A DNA stretch of 64,000 bases from Pseudomonadaceae bacterium SI-3. Its GTDB lineage: Bacteria > Pseudomonadota > Gammaproteobacteria > Pseudomonadales > Pseudomonadaceae. The notes below the pieces were generated by a model that saw nothing but the letters and a program-made list of their open reading frames with translations, had not been told where the DNA came from and did no database searches. Shown piece after piece: positions 36,672 to 46,059 of this stretch (positions are counted from its first letter, which is position 1; the number at the start of each line of letters is the position of its first letter). A program made the position numbers and the translations under genes. The stretch lies in NCBI GenBank assembly GCA_004010935.1, contig CP026511.1, positions 372,001 to 436,000 on the forward strand, read 5' to 3'.

Positions 36672-37445
36672 ATGCGACGGGTCGTATTCAACCAAAAGGG
36701 TGGTGTTGGCAAGTCCAGCATTGCCTGCAACCTGGCGGCAGTCAGCGCAGCGCAAGGTTATCGCACGCTGTTGATCGACCTGGATGCGCAGGCCAATTCC
36801 AGCCATTACCTCACCGGCCTCACCGGCGACGAACTGCCAACGGGCATCGCCGATTACTTCAAGCAGATCCTGGCGGGAGGGCCGGCGGGCAAGAAGGCTC
36901 GCCCACCGATCACGGAAACCCGTTTCGAAAACCTGCACCTGATTACCGCCACCGCAGAACTGGCCGATCTGCAACCCAAGCTCGAAGCCAAGCACAAGAT
37001 CAACAAGCTGCGCAAACTGCTGGAAAGTCTTTCCGAAGAATACGAACGCATCTATCTGGATACGCCACCGGCCCTGAATTTCTTTACCCTATCGGCCTTG
37101 ATAGCTGCGGACCGCTGCCTGATTCCATTCGACTGCGACAGCTTCTCCCGTCAGGCGCTGTATAGCCTGCTCGACGAAATCGAGGAGCTGCAGGAAGACC
37201 ATAACGAAGCGCTGCGTGTCGAAGGCATCGTCGTCAACCAATTCCAGCCGCGCGCGGCCCTGCCGCAACAGATGATCGACGAACTGCTGGCTGAGGGGTT
37301 ACCCGTACTTCCGGTGCACCTGATGAGTTCGGTACGCATGCGCGAGTCGCATCAGGTCTGCACGCCGCTGATCCACCTCGACCCGCGGCACAAGCTGACG
37401 CAGCAGTTCGTCGAGCTGCACACCTATTTGGAAAATGCGGGCTGA
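36672..37445 (+). CDS. ParA family ATPase, orphan
   Basis: 257 residues. Deviant Walker A KGGVGKSS (9-16) with the signature Lys9, followed by AVSAAQGYRTLLIDLDAQANSSHYLTG (switch I region), YERIYLDTPPALNFFTLSALIAADRCLIPFDCDSFSRQALYSLL, and a C-terminal tail with HQVCTPLIHLDPRHKLTQQFVELH. ParA-type ATPases position plasmids, chromosomes or protein complexes. There is no ParB, parS or other partner gene next to it. ATG 36672 has AGGA at 6 bases; an in-frame start at 36654 is possible. Confidence 0.86.
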   Translation: MRRVVFNQKGGVGKSSIACNLAAVSAAQGYRTLLIDLDAQANSSHYLTGLTGDELPTGIADYFKQILAGGPAGKKARPPITETRFENLHLITATAELADLQPKLEAKHKINKLRKLLESLSEEYERIYLDTPPALNFFTLSALIAADRCLIPFDCDSFSRQALYSLLDEIEELQEDHNEALRVEGIVVNQFQPRAALPQQMIDELLAEGLPVLPVHLMSSVRMRESHQVCTPLIHLDPRHKLTQQFVELHTYLENAG

Positions 37446-37606
37446 TCGAGTGAGCGCGCTTCGTGCTCACTCAATGCGGCGGACGATACGCGTAGCGTAA
37501 AGCCCTAAAGCGCGCCACTCAGGCTCGCTGACATAACGGTGGCGCCCCGGCTTGTGTCACGCAGGCGGTTGGACTGGGGGCGCGCATGTCGCCCGCCTTG
37601 GGCCGG

Positions 37607-38401
37607 TCAATGAGAGATCAATACATCGCAGGGCGGCAGGTCGAGGTATTGCCGAGTCAGGCTGCCGAGCAGCGCGTTGCTGATTTCGCCACGGCTGTGG
37701 CTCCCCAGTGCGAGAAGTTGCGGTTGCAGCGCGGCGATTGCCGAATCGAGGCAACTATTGCGCTCACCGTGGAGAAGGCTCGAATGAAGTCGCGCGCCGG
37801 AATTCTCCAGACCCGCTTGAAGGTCGCTGAGCAACTGATCGAACAATTCGCGCTGCAGTGCCAGGTCAGGCTCGCTCGGCTGATCGAGGTCCGGCATTTC
37901 GTAGATGTTCAGCGCGGTCAGATCGCTGGCAGCCGGCAATAGTTGCCACGCAGCCTGCAGCGCGCGGCTGGCGCAGCTGGAGTAATCCAGCGCGGCGAGC
38001 GCTTGTGAATAGGGCGCTGCCGGTGCGACAGCCAGAAGCAGCGGTGCGGTGCAGCTCTGCAGCACTTGCTCCAGTGTGGTGCCAGCAAATCCTTGCGGAG
38101 ATTGGCGGTGGTGGCGGCCCATCACCAGCAGATCGGTTTCCAGCCCAGCGGCCTGGGTAAGAATTTCTTCAGCGGCGCGGCCCTTACGAATCCAGGGCTG
38201 CAGCTGGGCAAGGCCGTGGCGCTCAAGCGTTGTCTGCAGATAGCTCTGTGCGTTTCGCTGCTCCGCTGCCCCTGGGTTACCGGCCAGAACGTGTAAGACG
38301 CTCAGTCGTGCCCCGGTCTGCTGCGCCAACTGTGCGGCGCGGCCCAGCGCCAGGTCGGCATCGGGACTGAGATCGTGGGCGACAAGAATGTGCTGAACCA
38401 T
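37607..38401 (-). CDS. Tandem universal stress protein (UspA family)
   Basis: 264 residues made of two Usp domains (about 1-130 and 135-264). Domain 1 starts MVQHILVAHDLSPDADLALGRAAQLA and ends DLLVMGRHHRQSPQGFAGTTLEQVLQSCTAPLLL; domain 2 ends QLLALGSHSRGEISNALLGSLTRQYLDLPPCDVLISH with an ATP-binding type G-x2-G-like loop. Such proteins support survival under starvation or oxygen limitation. No ANR (FNR-like) box was visible upstream. It diverges from the response regulator gene across 183 bp. Confidence 0.88.
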   Translation of the reverse strand: MVQHILVAHDLSPDADLALGRAAQLAQQTGARLSVLHVLAGNPGAAEQRNAQSYLQTTLERHGLAQLQPWIRKGRAAEEILTQAAGLETDLLVMGRHHRQSPQGFAGTTLEQVLQSCTAPLLLAVAPAAPYSQALAALDYSSCASRALQAAWQLLPAASDLTALNIYEMPDLDQPSEPDLALQRELFDQLLSDLQAGLENSGARLHSSLLHGERNSCLDSAIAALQPQLLALGSHSRGEISNALLGSLTRQYLDLPPCDVLISH

Positions 38402-38584
38402 GAAGGCCTCGCGTTTTGCTGGGCGAAATACCTGCAGTATGCCGGCCAGATCCAGGCGTTGTCCTGATCGGGAGCAGGCAGCAGCCGTGCGTACAGTAGG
38501 AGGCTGGCCGCTGCTTTGATCTGGAACGCTTTTTTCGTCGGGCTGCTAACGCTATGCTGGCGGCCATTCAAGCAGGAGCGAGTG

Positions 38585-39496
38585 ATGAGCAAGGTCAGTG
38601 TGCTGGTGGTGGATGACGCGCCCTTCATTCGGGATCTGATCAAGAAGGGGTTGCGCAGCCAATTCCCGGGGATTCGTATCGAGGACGCTGTGAACGGGCG
38701 CAAGGCTCAGCAGATGCTCGATCGGGATTCGTTTGACCTCATTCTTTGTGATTGGGAGATGCCGGAAATGTCCGGCCTTGAACTGCTGACCTGGTGCCGT
38801 GCCCAGGAAAAGCTCAAGACCACCCCGTTCATCATGGTCACCAGCCGTGGCGACAAGGAGAACGTGGTCCAGGCGATCCAATCAGGTGTGTCCGATTTCA
38901 TCGGCAAGCCATTCTCCAACGAACAGTTGACTACCAAGGTACGCAAGGCGCTCGGACGGGCCGGCAAGCTCGACGCGTTGGCCGCTAGCGCACCGGCACG
39001 GCCGACCAATACCGGAATGGCCAACGATTCCCTGGCTGCGCTGACGGGCGGTAAAGCTGAAGTTGTCAAACCGGCTTCTGCGCCGGTCGCCTCGCCGGCA
39101 CCCGGGTTCGCCGCGCCGCTCGCTCAGCCGGGAGCAGCCAAACCGACGGCGGCCAGCGGCGGCCGCGGCCAGGGCCAGTTGCGTTTGCCGAGCGGAACGC
39201 TTGCCTGTGTAATCAAGGCCCTCAGCCTCAAAGAGGGGCTGCTGGTGGTCAAGCGCGGCGAGACGCTGCCGCAAGTGCTGGAAAGTGCCGTGCTTGATCT
39301 GGAGCAGGGCGAAGGCGGCGAGGTGGCCCGTCTCAACGGCTACCTTCACGCCGTTGCGGCGCTGGAGCCGAAGCCGGACAGTGAATGGTTGCAGCTGACC
39401 TTCCGCTTCGTCGATCGTGATCCGCAGAAGCTCGATTATCTGTCACGCCTCATCGCCCGCGGGACAGCACAACGGCACTTCGTCCCAGGCGCCTGA
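38585..39496 (+). CDS. Response regulator with C-terminal PilZ-like domain
   Basis: 303 residues. CheY-like receiver about 1-125: acidic pocket D10/D11, phosphoacceptor Asp56 in DLILCDWEMPEMSG, Thr in MVTS and Lys in DFIGKPFSNEQL. Then an Ala/Pro-rich linker (about 130-200), and a C-terminal beta-rich domain (QLRLPSGTLACVIKALSLKEGLLVVKRG...WLQLTFRFVDRDPQKLDYLSRLIARGTAQRHFVPG) that looks PilZ-like but lacks a clear RxxxR c-di-GMP motif. ATG 38585 has AGGAG at 6 bases. No cognate kinase is adjacent. Confidence 0.82.
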   Translation: MSKVSVLVVDDAPFIRDLIKKGLRSQFPGIRIEDAVNGRKAQQMLDRDSFDLILCDWEMPEMSGLELLTWCRAQEKLKTTPFIMVTSRGDKENVVQAIQSGVSDFIGKPFSNEQLTTKVRKALGRAGKLDALAASAPARPTNTGMANDSLAALTGGKAEVVKPASAPVASPAPGFAAPLAQPGAAKPTAASGGRGQGQLRLPSGTLACVIKALSLKEGLLVVKRGETLPQVLESAVLDLEQGEGGEVARLNGYLHAVAALEPKPDSEWLQLTFRFVDRDPQKLDYLSRLIARGTAQRHFVPGA

Positions 39497-39519
39497 ATAG
39501 AGACGAGCACCGCTTAGGT

Positions 39520-39555
39520 CTGCAAATAGAAGCTCCGGTCATCTGAAATTTGCAG
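39520..39555. other. Inverted repeat after the response regulator gene
   Basis: CTGCAAAT (39520-39527) and ATTTGCAG (39548-39555) form 8-bp arms with 20 bases between them, 23 bp after the stop. It could be a long-loop terminator stem or an operator for the following M23 gene; there is no T run. Confidence 0.35.
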
Positions 39556-39646
39556 TGCCGCCGGAACAATTTCACAGGCCGACGGTCGGTGGCTCGCGTG
39601 CGCACCGTTGCGCTGCTAGTCTGCAGCCCTCTTACTACATAACCCT

Positions 39647-40558
39647 ATGAAGTCTGCCGTTATGTCGTGGCGCATCATTCTCGTTCTCGGGTCGTTCTGG
39701 CTGGCCTCGTCCGCGTCGGCCCTGACCATCTACAAATACACTGACGCCAACGGCGTGGTCACTTACAGCGACCAGGCTGCACCAGGCGCGAGGGTATTCA
39801 CCTTTAGCGATCGCATGGTCGAGAAACTCGACAACCAGGTAAAGCTGGAAACCCGCAAGCATGCCGCTGGCGAGACGCTGCTGGTTCGCAACGATCTGTT
39901 TGCGCCGGTGGATATCGAGCTCAAGCTGACCGGCGTACAGAATGCCGTCGGCGTACCGGATAAACCGATCCGTTGGGTACTGCCGCCGCGCAGCCAGATC
40001 CGATTGGCAACACTCGCGCCGCTCGACCCATCAAAGCCGCTCAAGTACACACCCAAGCTACGTCACGCGCTGGGTGATCCGCGTCTGCTGCCCAAACCCT
40101 ACCGGTATCCGTTGCCTTGGCGAGGCGGCCCGTTCCGCCTGACTCAGGGCGCCAACGGCAAGTACAGTCACTTCACGCCTAAAGGTCGCTACGCCGCCGA
40201 TATCGCCATGCCGGAAGGCACGCCCATCGTGGCGGCGCGCGGCGGCATGGTGGTAAAAATCGAGAACGCGCAGAGTGGGCGGGGCAACAACCCGGCCGGC
40301 AATTTCGTCCGGGTTCTGCACGATGACGGCACCATGGGCGTTTACTTGCACCTGATGAAGGGCTCGGTGAGCGTACGCGAAGGCCAGCACATCGAAGCCG
40401 GCAGCTTGCTGGCCCGCTCCGGAAACACTGGCAACAGCACCGGCCCGCATCTGCATTTCGTTGTCCAGCGCAACGTCGGTTTGGCGGTCGAATCGATTCC
40501 CTTCGATTTCGCCCAGCCGGTCAACAGCTTGCCCAATTTTGCGGTTGGTGGGGACTAA
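39647..40558 (+). CDS. Exported M23 peptidase with DUF4124 domain
   Basis: 303 residues. Signal peptide (to about ASSASA), a DUF4124 domain at about 26-60 (LTIYKYTDANGVVTYSDQAAPGA), a middle domain, and a C-terminal peptidase M23 (LytM) domain at about 165-290 with zinc ligands visible in HFTPKGRYAADIAMPEGTPI (His and Asp), YLHLMKGSV and GPHLHFVVQ. M23 enzymes cut peptidoglycan cross-links in the periplasm. The first His of HxxxD is preserved, so it may be active. ATG 39662 is an alternative start. Confidence 0.88.
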   Translation: MKSAVMSWRIILVLGSFWLASSASALTIYKYTDANGVVTYSDQAAPGARVFTFSDRMVEKLDNQVKLETRKHAAGETLLVRNDLFAPVDIELKLTGVQNAVGVPDKPIRWVLPPRSQIRLATLAPLDPSKPLKYTPKLRHALGDPRLLPKPYRYPLPWRGGPFRLTQGANGKYSHFTPKGRYAADIAMPEGTPIVAARGGMVVKIENAQSGRGNNPAGNFVRVLHDDGTMGVYLHLMKGSVSVREGQHIEAGSLLARSGNTGNSTGPHLHFVVQRNVGLAVESIPFDFAQPVNSLPNFAVGGD

Positions 40559-40642
40559 GGGCCGCTGCAAGCCCTAGCCCATCAACTGAAAGCAAAACGC
40601 TCGACGCCACCGCTCTTTGCCGCATGGCGGCTCCATGCGGGC

Positions 40643-41986
40643 TTATTCCTGCTTCAATACCTTGGCCAGAACGATCTTCGGTCCGCGCATCTTCTTGACC
40701 ACGATCTGTAGATCATCCACCAGCAGCTCTTCGTTTTCTTCCGGGACGCGCTTCAGCGTCTCGTAGATCAGTCCCGCCAGCGTGTCGGCCTCGATATGAT
40801 CCAGGTCGATGCCAAGCAGGCGCTCGAGTTTGAACAGTGGGGTGTCTCCCCGTACCAGCAGCTTGCCTGGCTGATAGGCAAGAATGCCGCGCTCGGTTTT
40901 GCGGTGCTCGTCCTGAATGTCACCCACCAGCACTTCCAGGACATCCTCCATGGTAAGGAAGCCCACCACCTTGTGGTCGCCTTCTTCAACCAGCACGAAA
41001 TGCGCACCACCTTGGCGGAACTGGTCCAGCAGCACGTTCAGCGGCAGATAGCGCGGCACCCGCTCCATGGGGCGCAGTATGTCGCTGAGCACGAAATGCT
41101 CAGCCAGCTGCTCGTCGCCTGCGATCGCCAGTAGCAGATCCTTGATATGCAACAGGCCAATGTAGTCGCCCTGCTCACTGTCATAGACCGGGTAGCGGCT
41201 GTACTTGTGGCGCCGAATCAGGTCGAGGATGTCGGCCAGCGAAGCGTTGTGTTCCAGTTGCAGCAAGTCTTCACGGGAGTTGGCCCAGTCGGCCACTTCC
41301 AGTTCGCTCATTTCGACCGCCGAGGCGAGCACCTTGATGTCCTGGTTGGCCGGATCCAGCGCCCGGTTCGAATGCAGGATCAGCTTGAGCTCGTCGCGGC
41401 TGTAGTGGTGTTCGTGGTGGCTCCCCGGCTCGCCCTGGCCGGCCACCCGCAGAATGGCGTTGGCGCTGGCGTTGAGCAGGTAGATCGCTGGATACATCGC
41501 CCAGTAGAACAGGTAGAGCGGCGCCGCCGTCCACAGCGACAGCAGCTCGGGTTTACGAATCGCCCAGGATTTGGGGGCCAGCTCGCCGATGACGATGTGC
41601 AGGTAGGAAATGATGAAAAAAGCCGTGAAAAAGGCGATGCCATGTACAACCGCCTGGGATTGCACGCCTGCGGCGGCCAGTACCGGCTCCAACAGGTGTG
41701 CAAAGGCCGGCTCACCGACCCAGCCGAGGCCCAGCGATGCCAGGGTGATACCCAACTGACAAGCCGACAGGTAGGCGTCCAGCTGGCTGTGTACCTTGCG
41801 CAGGATATGCCCGCGCCAGCCGTGCTGCTTGGCGATCGCCTCGACCTTGGTGGAGCGCAGCTTGACCATGGCGAACTCGGCCGCCACAAAGAAGCCGTTG
41901 AGCAAGACCAGGAAAAGTGCAAACAGAATCATGCCAAAATCGGCGAAGTAGGATGAAGCGGCGTAACTAGCGGGGGAAGGGTCCAT
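40643..41986 (-). CDS. CorC/HlyC-type protein with DUF21 and CBS domains
   Basis: 447 residues. DUF21 (CNNM) membrane domain about 20-200 (GFFVAAEFAMVKLRSTKVEA, LGITLASLGLGWVGEPAFA, VIGELAPKSWAIRKPE), two CBS domains about 225-345 (RHKYSRYPVYDSEQGDYIGLLHIKDLL; FVLVEEGDHKVVGFLTMEDVLEVLVGDIQDEH) and a CorC_HlyC domain at the end. Such proteins are proposed to take part in Mg2+/Co2+ efflux. The start at 41986 is uncertain; an ATG at 41932 also fits. It follows phoR in the same direction but is 99 bp away. Confidence 0.9.
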   Translation of the reverse strand: MDPSPASYAASSYFADFGMILFALFLVLLNGFFVAAEFAMVKLRSTKVEAIAKQHGWRGHILRKVHSQLDAYLSACQLGITLASLGLGWVGEPAFAHLLEPVLAAAGVQSQAVVHGIAFFTAFFIISYLHIVIGELAPKSWAIRKPELLSLWTAAPLYLFYWAMYPAIYLLNASANAILRVAGQGEPGSHHEHHYSRDELKLILHSNRALDPANQDIKVLASAVEMSELEVADWANSREDLLQLEHNASLADILDLIRRHKYSRYPVYDSEQGDYIGLLHIKDLLLAIAGDEQLAEHFVLSDILRPMERVPRYLPLNVLLDQFRQGGAHFVLVEEGDHKVVGFLTMEDVLEVLVGDIQDEHRKTERGILAYQPGKLLVRGDTPLFKLERLLGIDLDHIEADTLAGLIYETLKRVPEENEELLVDDLQIVVKKMRGPKIVLAKVLKQE

Positions 41987-42085
41987 TAGGGTGTCGGGTA
42001 GTCAAAGACGGCCCAAGGATGGGGCCGGCTCGGGGTTATTTCAAGGAGCCGTTGAGGCGTCAGCTGCCGGGCGGTTGCACAGCGG

Positions 42086-43387
42086 TCACGGCACCGTGGC
42101 CTGGGTCAGCGGGAAATGGCAGGTGAATGTGCTGCCTTTGCCGGGCGTGCTGTTGATATCCAGACGGCCCTGATGCCGCAGCAATACGTGCTTGACGATG
42201 GCCAGGCCGAGGCCGGTGCCGCCGGTACTGCTCGCGCGGCTGGAGTCGACCCGGTAGAAGCGTTCGGTCAGACGCGGCAGGTGCTTGGGTTCGATGCCAA
42301 TCCCTGAGTCCTGCACGGCCAGGTGTGCACCATGTTCGTTGCACCACCAGCGGATATGCACCTCGCCATTGTCCGGCGTGTATTTCACCGCATTGAATAC
42401 CAGATTAGAGAACGCGCTGCGCAGCTCACTCTCGCTGCCCTTGAGCAGCAGGGTAGGGTCCGCTTCCAGGGTGATCTGGTGGTTGCGCTCGGCCGACAGC
42501 GCCAAGGCGTCGCTCTTGATGGACTGCAGCAGTTTTGCGATGGCCACCGGCTGGGTATTGGTCGGCGGGTTGGTCGCTTCGAGCTTGGCCAGTAGCAGCA
42601 GATCGTTGAGCAGGAGCTGCATGCGGCCGGCCTGCTGGCTCATCTGGTTTAACGCTCGTGGCCAGCGCGGAGGCATTTCTTCGGTGTGTTCGAGCATCGT
42701 TTCTAGGTAGCCGGCGATCACCGTTAACGGCGTGCGCAGCTCGTGGGACACATTGGCAACGAAGTCCTTGCGCATCTGCTCCAGCAGATGCAGGCGGGTG
42801 ATGTCGCGTACCACCATCAGATGCTCGCTGTTGCCGTAGCGGGTAATGGTGATCTGCAGCCAGAGGCGGTCGTTGACTGGCGACGACAGCTCCAGCGGTT
42901 CCTCGTGACGACCTTTGTCGAAATATTCTTTGAAACTCGGATGACGCACCAGGTTGGTCACCGGATGGCCGGTATCCTGCGGTTTCTTCAGGCCCAGCAA
43001 GCGCTCCGCGGCCGGGTTCCACCATTCAAGATTGGCATCGCTGTCGAGCATGATCACCGCATCTCGAAGCGCGGTGGTCGAGCCTTGCACCCGGTCGATC
43101 ACCGATTGCAACTGGGCTCGCAGACGCAGATCGCGGCGCTGGAGCTGGTACAGGTTGTCGAAAATCTCGCCCCAGATGCCATGACTGTCCGGCGGAGGCT
43201 GATCGGTTTGATCGCTCTTCAGCCACAGCAGCAAGCGCCGGATCTGGCGCAGCGTCCAGCCCAGGTAACCGGTAAGGCCAATCACCAGTGCCCAGGCATA
43301 TTCGCCCGTGACCAGGCCCACCAGCAGGCATCCAGCCAGTATCAACAGCAGGCGGCGCGCCAGAGCGCCTTGCCAGTCTTGATTCAC
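42086..43387 (-). CDS. phoR: Phosphate regulon sensor kinase PhoR
   Basis: 433 residues. Two N-terminal membrane helices (about 10-45) without a large periplasmic part, PAS domain about 95-195 (AVIMLDSDANLEWWNPAAERLLGL), dimerisation domain with His215 in DFVANVSHELRTPLTVIAGYLETM, HATPase domain with NLVFNAVKYTP, VQDSGIGIEPKHLPRLTERFYRVD and GGTGLGLAIVKHV. It phosphorylates PhoB when phosphate is scarce, through contact with the Pst transporter and PhoU. Located 80 bp after phoB. Confidence 0.95.
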   Translation of the reverse strand: MNQDWQGALARRLLLILAGCLLVGLVTGEYAWALVIGLTGYLGWTLRQIRRLLLWLKSDQTDQPPPDSHGIWGEIFDNLYQLQRRDLRLRAQLQSVIDRVQGSTTALRDAVIMLDSDANLEWWNPAAERLLGLKKPQDTGHPVTNLVRHPSFKEYFDKGRHEEPLELSSPVNDRLWLQITITRYGNSEHLMVVRDITRLHLLEQMRKDFVANVSHELRTPLTVIAGYLETMLEHTEEMPPRWPRALNQMSQQAGRMQLLLNDLLLLAKLEATNPPTNTQPVAIAKLLQSIKSDALALSAERNHQITLEADPTLLLKGSESELRSAFSNLVFNAVKYTPDNGEVHIRWWCNEHGAHLAVQDSGIGIEPKHLPRLTERFYRVDSSRASSTGGTGLGLAIVKHVLLRHQGRLDINSTPGKGSTFTCHFPLTQATVP

Positions 43388-43467
43388 CGCTAACGCTCCT
43401 TGAGGCAGCTTGAGGCCGGCCGGAAATCATCTACAACGCCAGCTCATGCTCGGCGGTTGCGGCTTGT

Positions 43468-44157
43468 TCAGCTCTTGGTGGAAAAACGGTAACCAGTGCC
43501 GCGCACGGTTTGCACCAGGTTTTCATAGGTTTCGCCCAGTGCTTTGCGCAGGCGGCGGATATGGACATCCACCGTGCGCTCCTCGACATACACATTGCCG
43601 CCCCAGACCTGATCGAGCAACTGTCCACGGGTGTAGGCACGCTCCTGATGGGTCATGAAGAACTGCAGCAAGCGGTATTCGGTCGGGCCCATGTCTGCGG
43701 GTGTGCCGTCGATAGTCACTCGGTGACTGATGGGGTCCAGCAGCAGACCACCGATCTCGATCGGCGTTTCGTTGTCGCTGGTGCCGGCGCGGCGCAACAC
43801 AGCCTTGAGGCGCGCCACCAGTTCACGAGGCGAGAAGGGTTTGGTGATGTAGTCATCGGCGCCCACTTCCAGGCCCTGGATCTTGTTGTCCTCGGCATCC
43901 TTGGCGGTGAGCATGATGATCGGTGTGTTGGCTGTCATCTCGTCGCGCTTGAGGCGCCGAGCCAGCTCGATGCCGGATGTGCCGGGCAGCATCCAGTCGA
44001 GCAGGATCAGATCCGGTTGGCGATCGATGATCAGCGCATGGGCCTGCTGGACGTTTTCCGCTTCAAGGCATTCGTAGCCGGCCATCTCCAGCGCCACCAC
44101 GATCATTTCCCGAATCGGCGCTTCGTCATCGACGATCAGTATGCATTTACCGTTCAT
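43468..44157 (-). CDS. phoB: Phosphate regulon response regulator PhoB
   Basis: 229 residues. Receiver with D10/D11, phosphoacceptor Asp54 in [13 protein letters not shown], Lys in [16 protein letters not shown]; OmpR-type winged helix with [53 protein letters not shown]. Activates phosphate-starvation genes by binding Pho boxes, one of which appears at 44207-44224. Operon with phoR. Confidence 0.97.
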   Translation of the reverse strand: MNGKCILIVDDEAPIREMIVVALEMAGYECLEAENVQQAHALIIDRQPDLILLDWMLPGTSGIELARRLKRDEMTANTPIIMLTAKDAEDNKIQGLEVGADDYITKPFSPRELVARLKAVLRRAGTSDNETPIEIGGLLLDPISHRVTIDGTPADMGPTEYRLLQFFMTHQERAYTRGQLLDQVWGGNVYVEERTVDVHIRRLRKALGETYENLVQTVRGTGYRFSTKS

Positions 44158-44206
44158 GTCCGCTCTCGGTCCGTTTTATTGTCGCTCGGCATTAGATAAC
44201 GGAAAT

Positions 44207-44224
44207 GTTGCAGCCATGTGACAG
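44207..44224 (-). promoter_or_regulatory. Putative Pho box upstream of phoB
   Basis: On the minus strand CTGTCACATGGCTGCAAC has the Pho-box layout of two 7-mers 4 bases apart; the first (CTGTCAC) fits 6 of 7 of CTGTCAT, the second (CTGCAAC) only 4 of 7. It ends 50 bp before the phoB ATG, where PhoB autoregulation is expected. Confidence 0.5.
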
Positions 44225-44322
44225 GAATTGGCGCCTCTGCACCAGAACGACTGCCGCCCGACCTCGTCTAGCAAGCGTCTCGAAGCTGTGGGGTTCGGTC
44301 ATGCTGCGTGCGCTGGGGCGCA

Positions 44323-45219
44323 TTAGCCCGCTCTTGTAGCGTAGTCGAGCATGATCCCCGCAAGAATCGCCAGGCCTGCCCAGTGGTTATGCAAAAAGGC
44401 CTGGAAGCACACCTGTGGTTTGCGCGAGCGAGTTTTCCAGAACTCCCAGGCAAAGCAGGCTGCGGCGATGGTCAGCCCAAGATGAAACCACTGCCCGAGT
44501 TCGAAGCGCACGCCTGCGAGAATCAGGCAGAACAGGGCGAGGCCCTGTAGCGTGGCGATGATGACCCGATCAGCCTCGCCAAAGAGGATCGCTGTGGATT
44601 TGATGCCTATTTTTAGGTCGTCCTCGCGGTCGGCCATGGCGTAATAGGTGTCGTAGCCGACCGTCCACAGCACATTGGCGATGAACAGTAGCCAGGCTTC
44701 GGGGGGCAGTTCGCCTCGCTCGGCGGTAAAGGCCATCAGCATGCCCCAGGAGAACGCCGCGCCGAGCACAACCTGCGGGTAGTAGGTGTAGCGCTTCATG
44801 AAGGGGTAGAGCGATGCGACACCGAGCGCGCCAAACGATAGCCAGACGGTGGCAGTGTTGGTTAGCAGGACGAGGCCGAAGCTCAATGCGACAAGGACGG
44901 CAAAGAGGATCCAGGCCTCCTTCGAGGTGACCCTGCCCGTCGCCAGTGGACGGCCCTTGGTACGGCTGACGTGCCCGTCCAGGTTGCGGTCGGCGAAATC
45001 ATTGATCACGCAGCCGGCGGCACGCATGAGGATCACGCCGAGCACAAAGATTGCGACGTTTTTCACGCTGGGCGATCCCTCGCCAGCGATCCACAGCGCC
45101 CAGAGCGTCGGCCACAGCAATAGATAGGTGCCAATCGGGCGATCCAGGCGCATCAGCTGGATAAAGTCCCAGGCGCGCGGATGAAGGCGATTGCTCGATT
45201 GCAGAAGCTTTTGATACAT
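44323..45219 (-). CDS. ubiA: 4-hydroxybenzoate octaprenyltransferase
   Basis: 298 residues, eight to nine membrane helices. The two Asp-rich motifs of UbiA are present: [23 protein letters not shown] and [48 protein letters not shown] begins the protein. It prenylates 4-hydroxybenzoate in ubiquinone synthesis at the inner membrane. ATG 45219 is the family start. UbiC, which supplies the substrate, lies 50 bp upstream in the same direction. Confidence 0.96.
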   Translation of the reverse strand: MYQKLLQSSNRLHPRAWDFIQLMRLDRPIGTYLLLWPTLWALWIAGEGSPSVKNVAIFVLGVILMRAAGCVINDFADRNLDGHVSRTKGRPLATGRVTSKEAWILFAVLVALSFGLVLLTNTATVWLSFGALGVASLYPFMKRYTYYPQVVLGAAFSWGMLMAFTAERGELPPEAWLLFIANVLWTVGYDTYYAMADREDDLKIGIKSTAILFGEADRVIIATLQGLALFCLILAGVRFELGQWFHLGLTIAAACFAWEFWKTRSRKPQVCFQAFLHNHWAGLAILAGIMLDYATRAG

Positions 45220-45269
45220 CGGCGGGGCTCCGGTCGGTGAGCGGCGGTTACGGGCAGTCTGTGCCGCGT

Positions 45270-45809
45270 TCAGGTGGTGATCCGTGCGGCCTGCCACAGT
45301 GCTGGCAGAAACACTTCGGTCACCAGCACGCGCAGCTTGTCCTGGCTGAAACAGGAACGGCGCGCCCACAGCTGCGATTGGCGAACATCCTGCGGCAACC
45401 AGGCGGCCGGGTAGCGTCGGGCTTGCAGTGGGCCGCGGCTGAACGCCGGGTCGCTGAACAGCAGTTCGCCGAGCGAGCGGCTACCCAGGTGTGGCAGATC
45501 CAGTCCGGACTGTTCCAGGGCGTGGCGGGCGGCGACACTGCGGGCGAATACCCAGGGCTCATGGTGGCCACGTAGATAGACTTCGCGAACCCAGCCTTCA
45601 CTCCCTTCCGCTACGTCCAGCGCGGCGCATTCGTCAGCGCGCATGACCTGCCAGCCTTCATTCAGGGGCTCGACGCTGAACGCGCCGTCGGCCAGCTCGG
45701 TCAGGCGACGGGTGAGCGACCCCTTGTCGAGGTAAAGCCAGTCGTGCAGATCAGGTGCGGGTGGGGCGCAAAGGCGGTCGGCAGGCAGCCAGGCTTGAGA
45801 ATCGGGCAC
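45270..45809 (-). CDS. ubiC: Chorismate pyruvate-lyase
   Basis: 179 residues from a GTG at 45809 (no ATG in a suitable place). UbiC features: [31 protein letters not shown], the active-site stretch [23 protein letters not shown], and [26 protein letters not shown]. It splits chorismate into 4-hydroxybenzoate and pyruvate for UbiA. Upstream codons continue open to about 46178 but have no family likeness. Confidence 0.9.
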   Translation of the reverse strand: MPDSQAWLPADRLCAPPAPDLHDWLYLDKGSLTRRLTELADGAFSVEPLNEGWQVMRADECAALDVAEGSEGWVREVYLRGHHEPWVFARSVAARHALEQSGLDLPHLGSRSLGELLFSDPAFSRGPLQARRYPAAWLPQDVRQSQLWARRSCFSQDKLRVLVTEVFLPALWQAARITT

Positions 45810-45996
45810 GGGCGGTAACAGGTAGCGGAAAGAGGCGGCCAGTCTAGCATGGGGGCTATTAGCAGGCTTAAAGGCGTAGGGTTTGCCTTGGGCGCCAAGA
45901 CCGTTTAGCACTGCGACGTGAGCGCTCGAGGTAGAACGCCTTGTCGACCGAAGCGTTGGCATCTGAGCGCATGTAGTGGTTGTACGGGTGGGAGCG

Positions 45997-46032
45997 AGCC
46001 CCGCCATGCGACTCTTTGGCGCCGGCGGGGCT
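45997..46032. repeat. REP-like palindromic element
   Basis: AGCCCCGCC (45997-46005) and GGCGGGGCT (46024-46032) form a 9-bp stem in the run TGGGAGCGAGCCCCGCC, which looks like the REP sequences common in Pseudomonas intergenic DNA. It sits 28 bp after the stop of the gene at 46060. The rest of 45810-46059 holds no gene I can support. Confidence 0.55.
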
Positions 46033-46059
46033 TGGTGCGAACCGAGTCCTAGGACGGGG

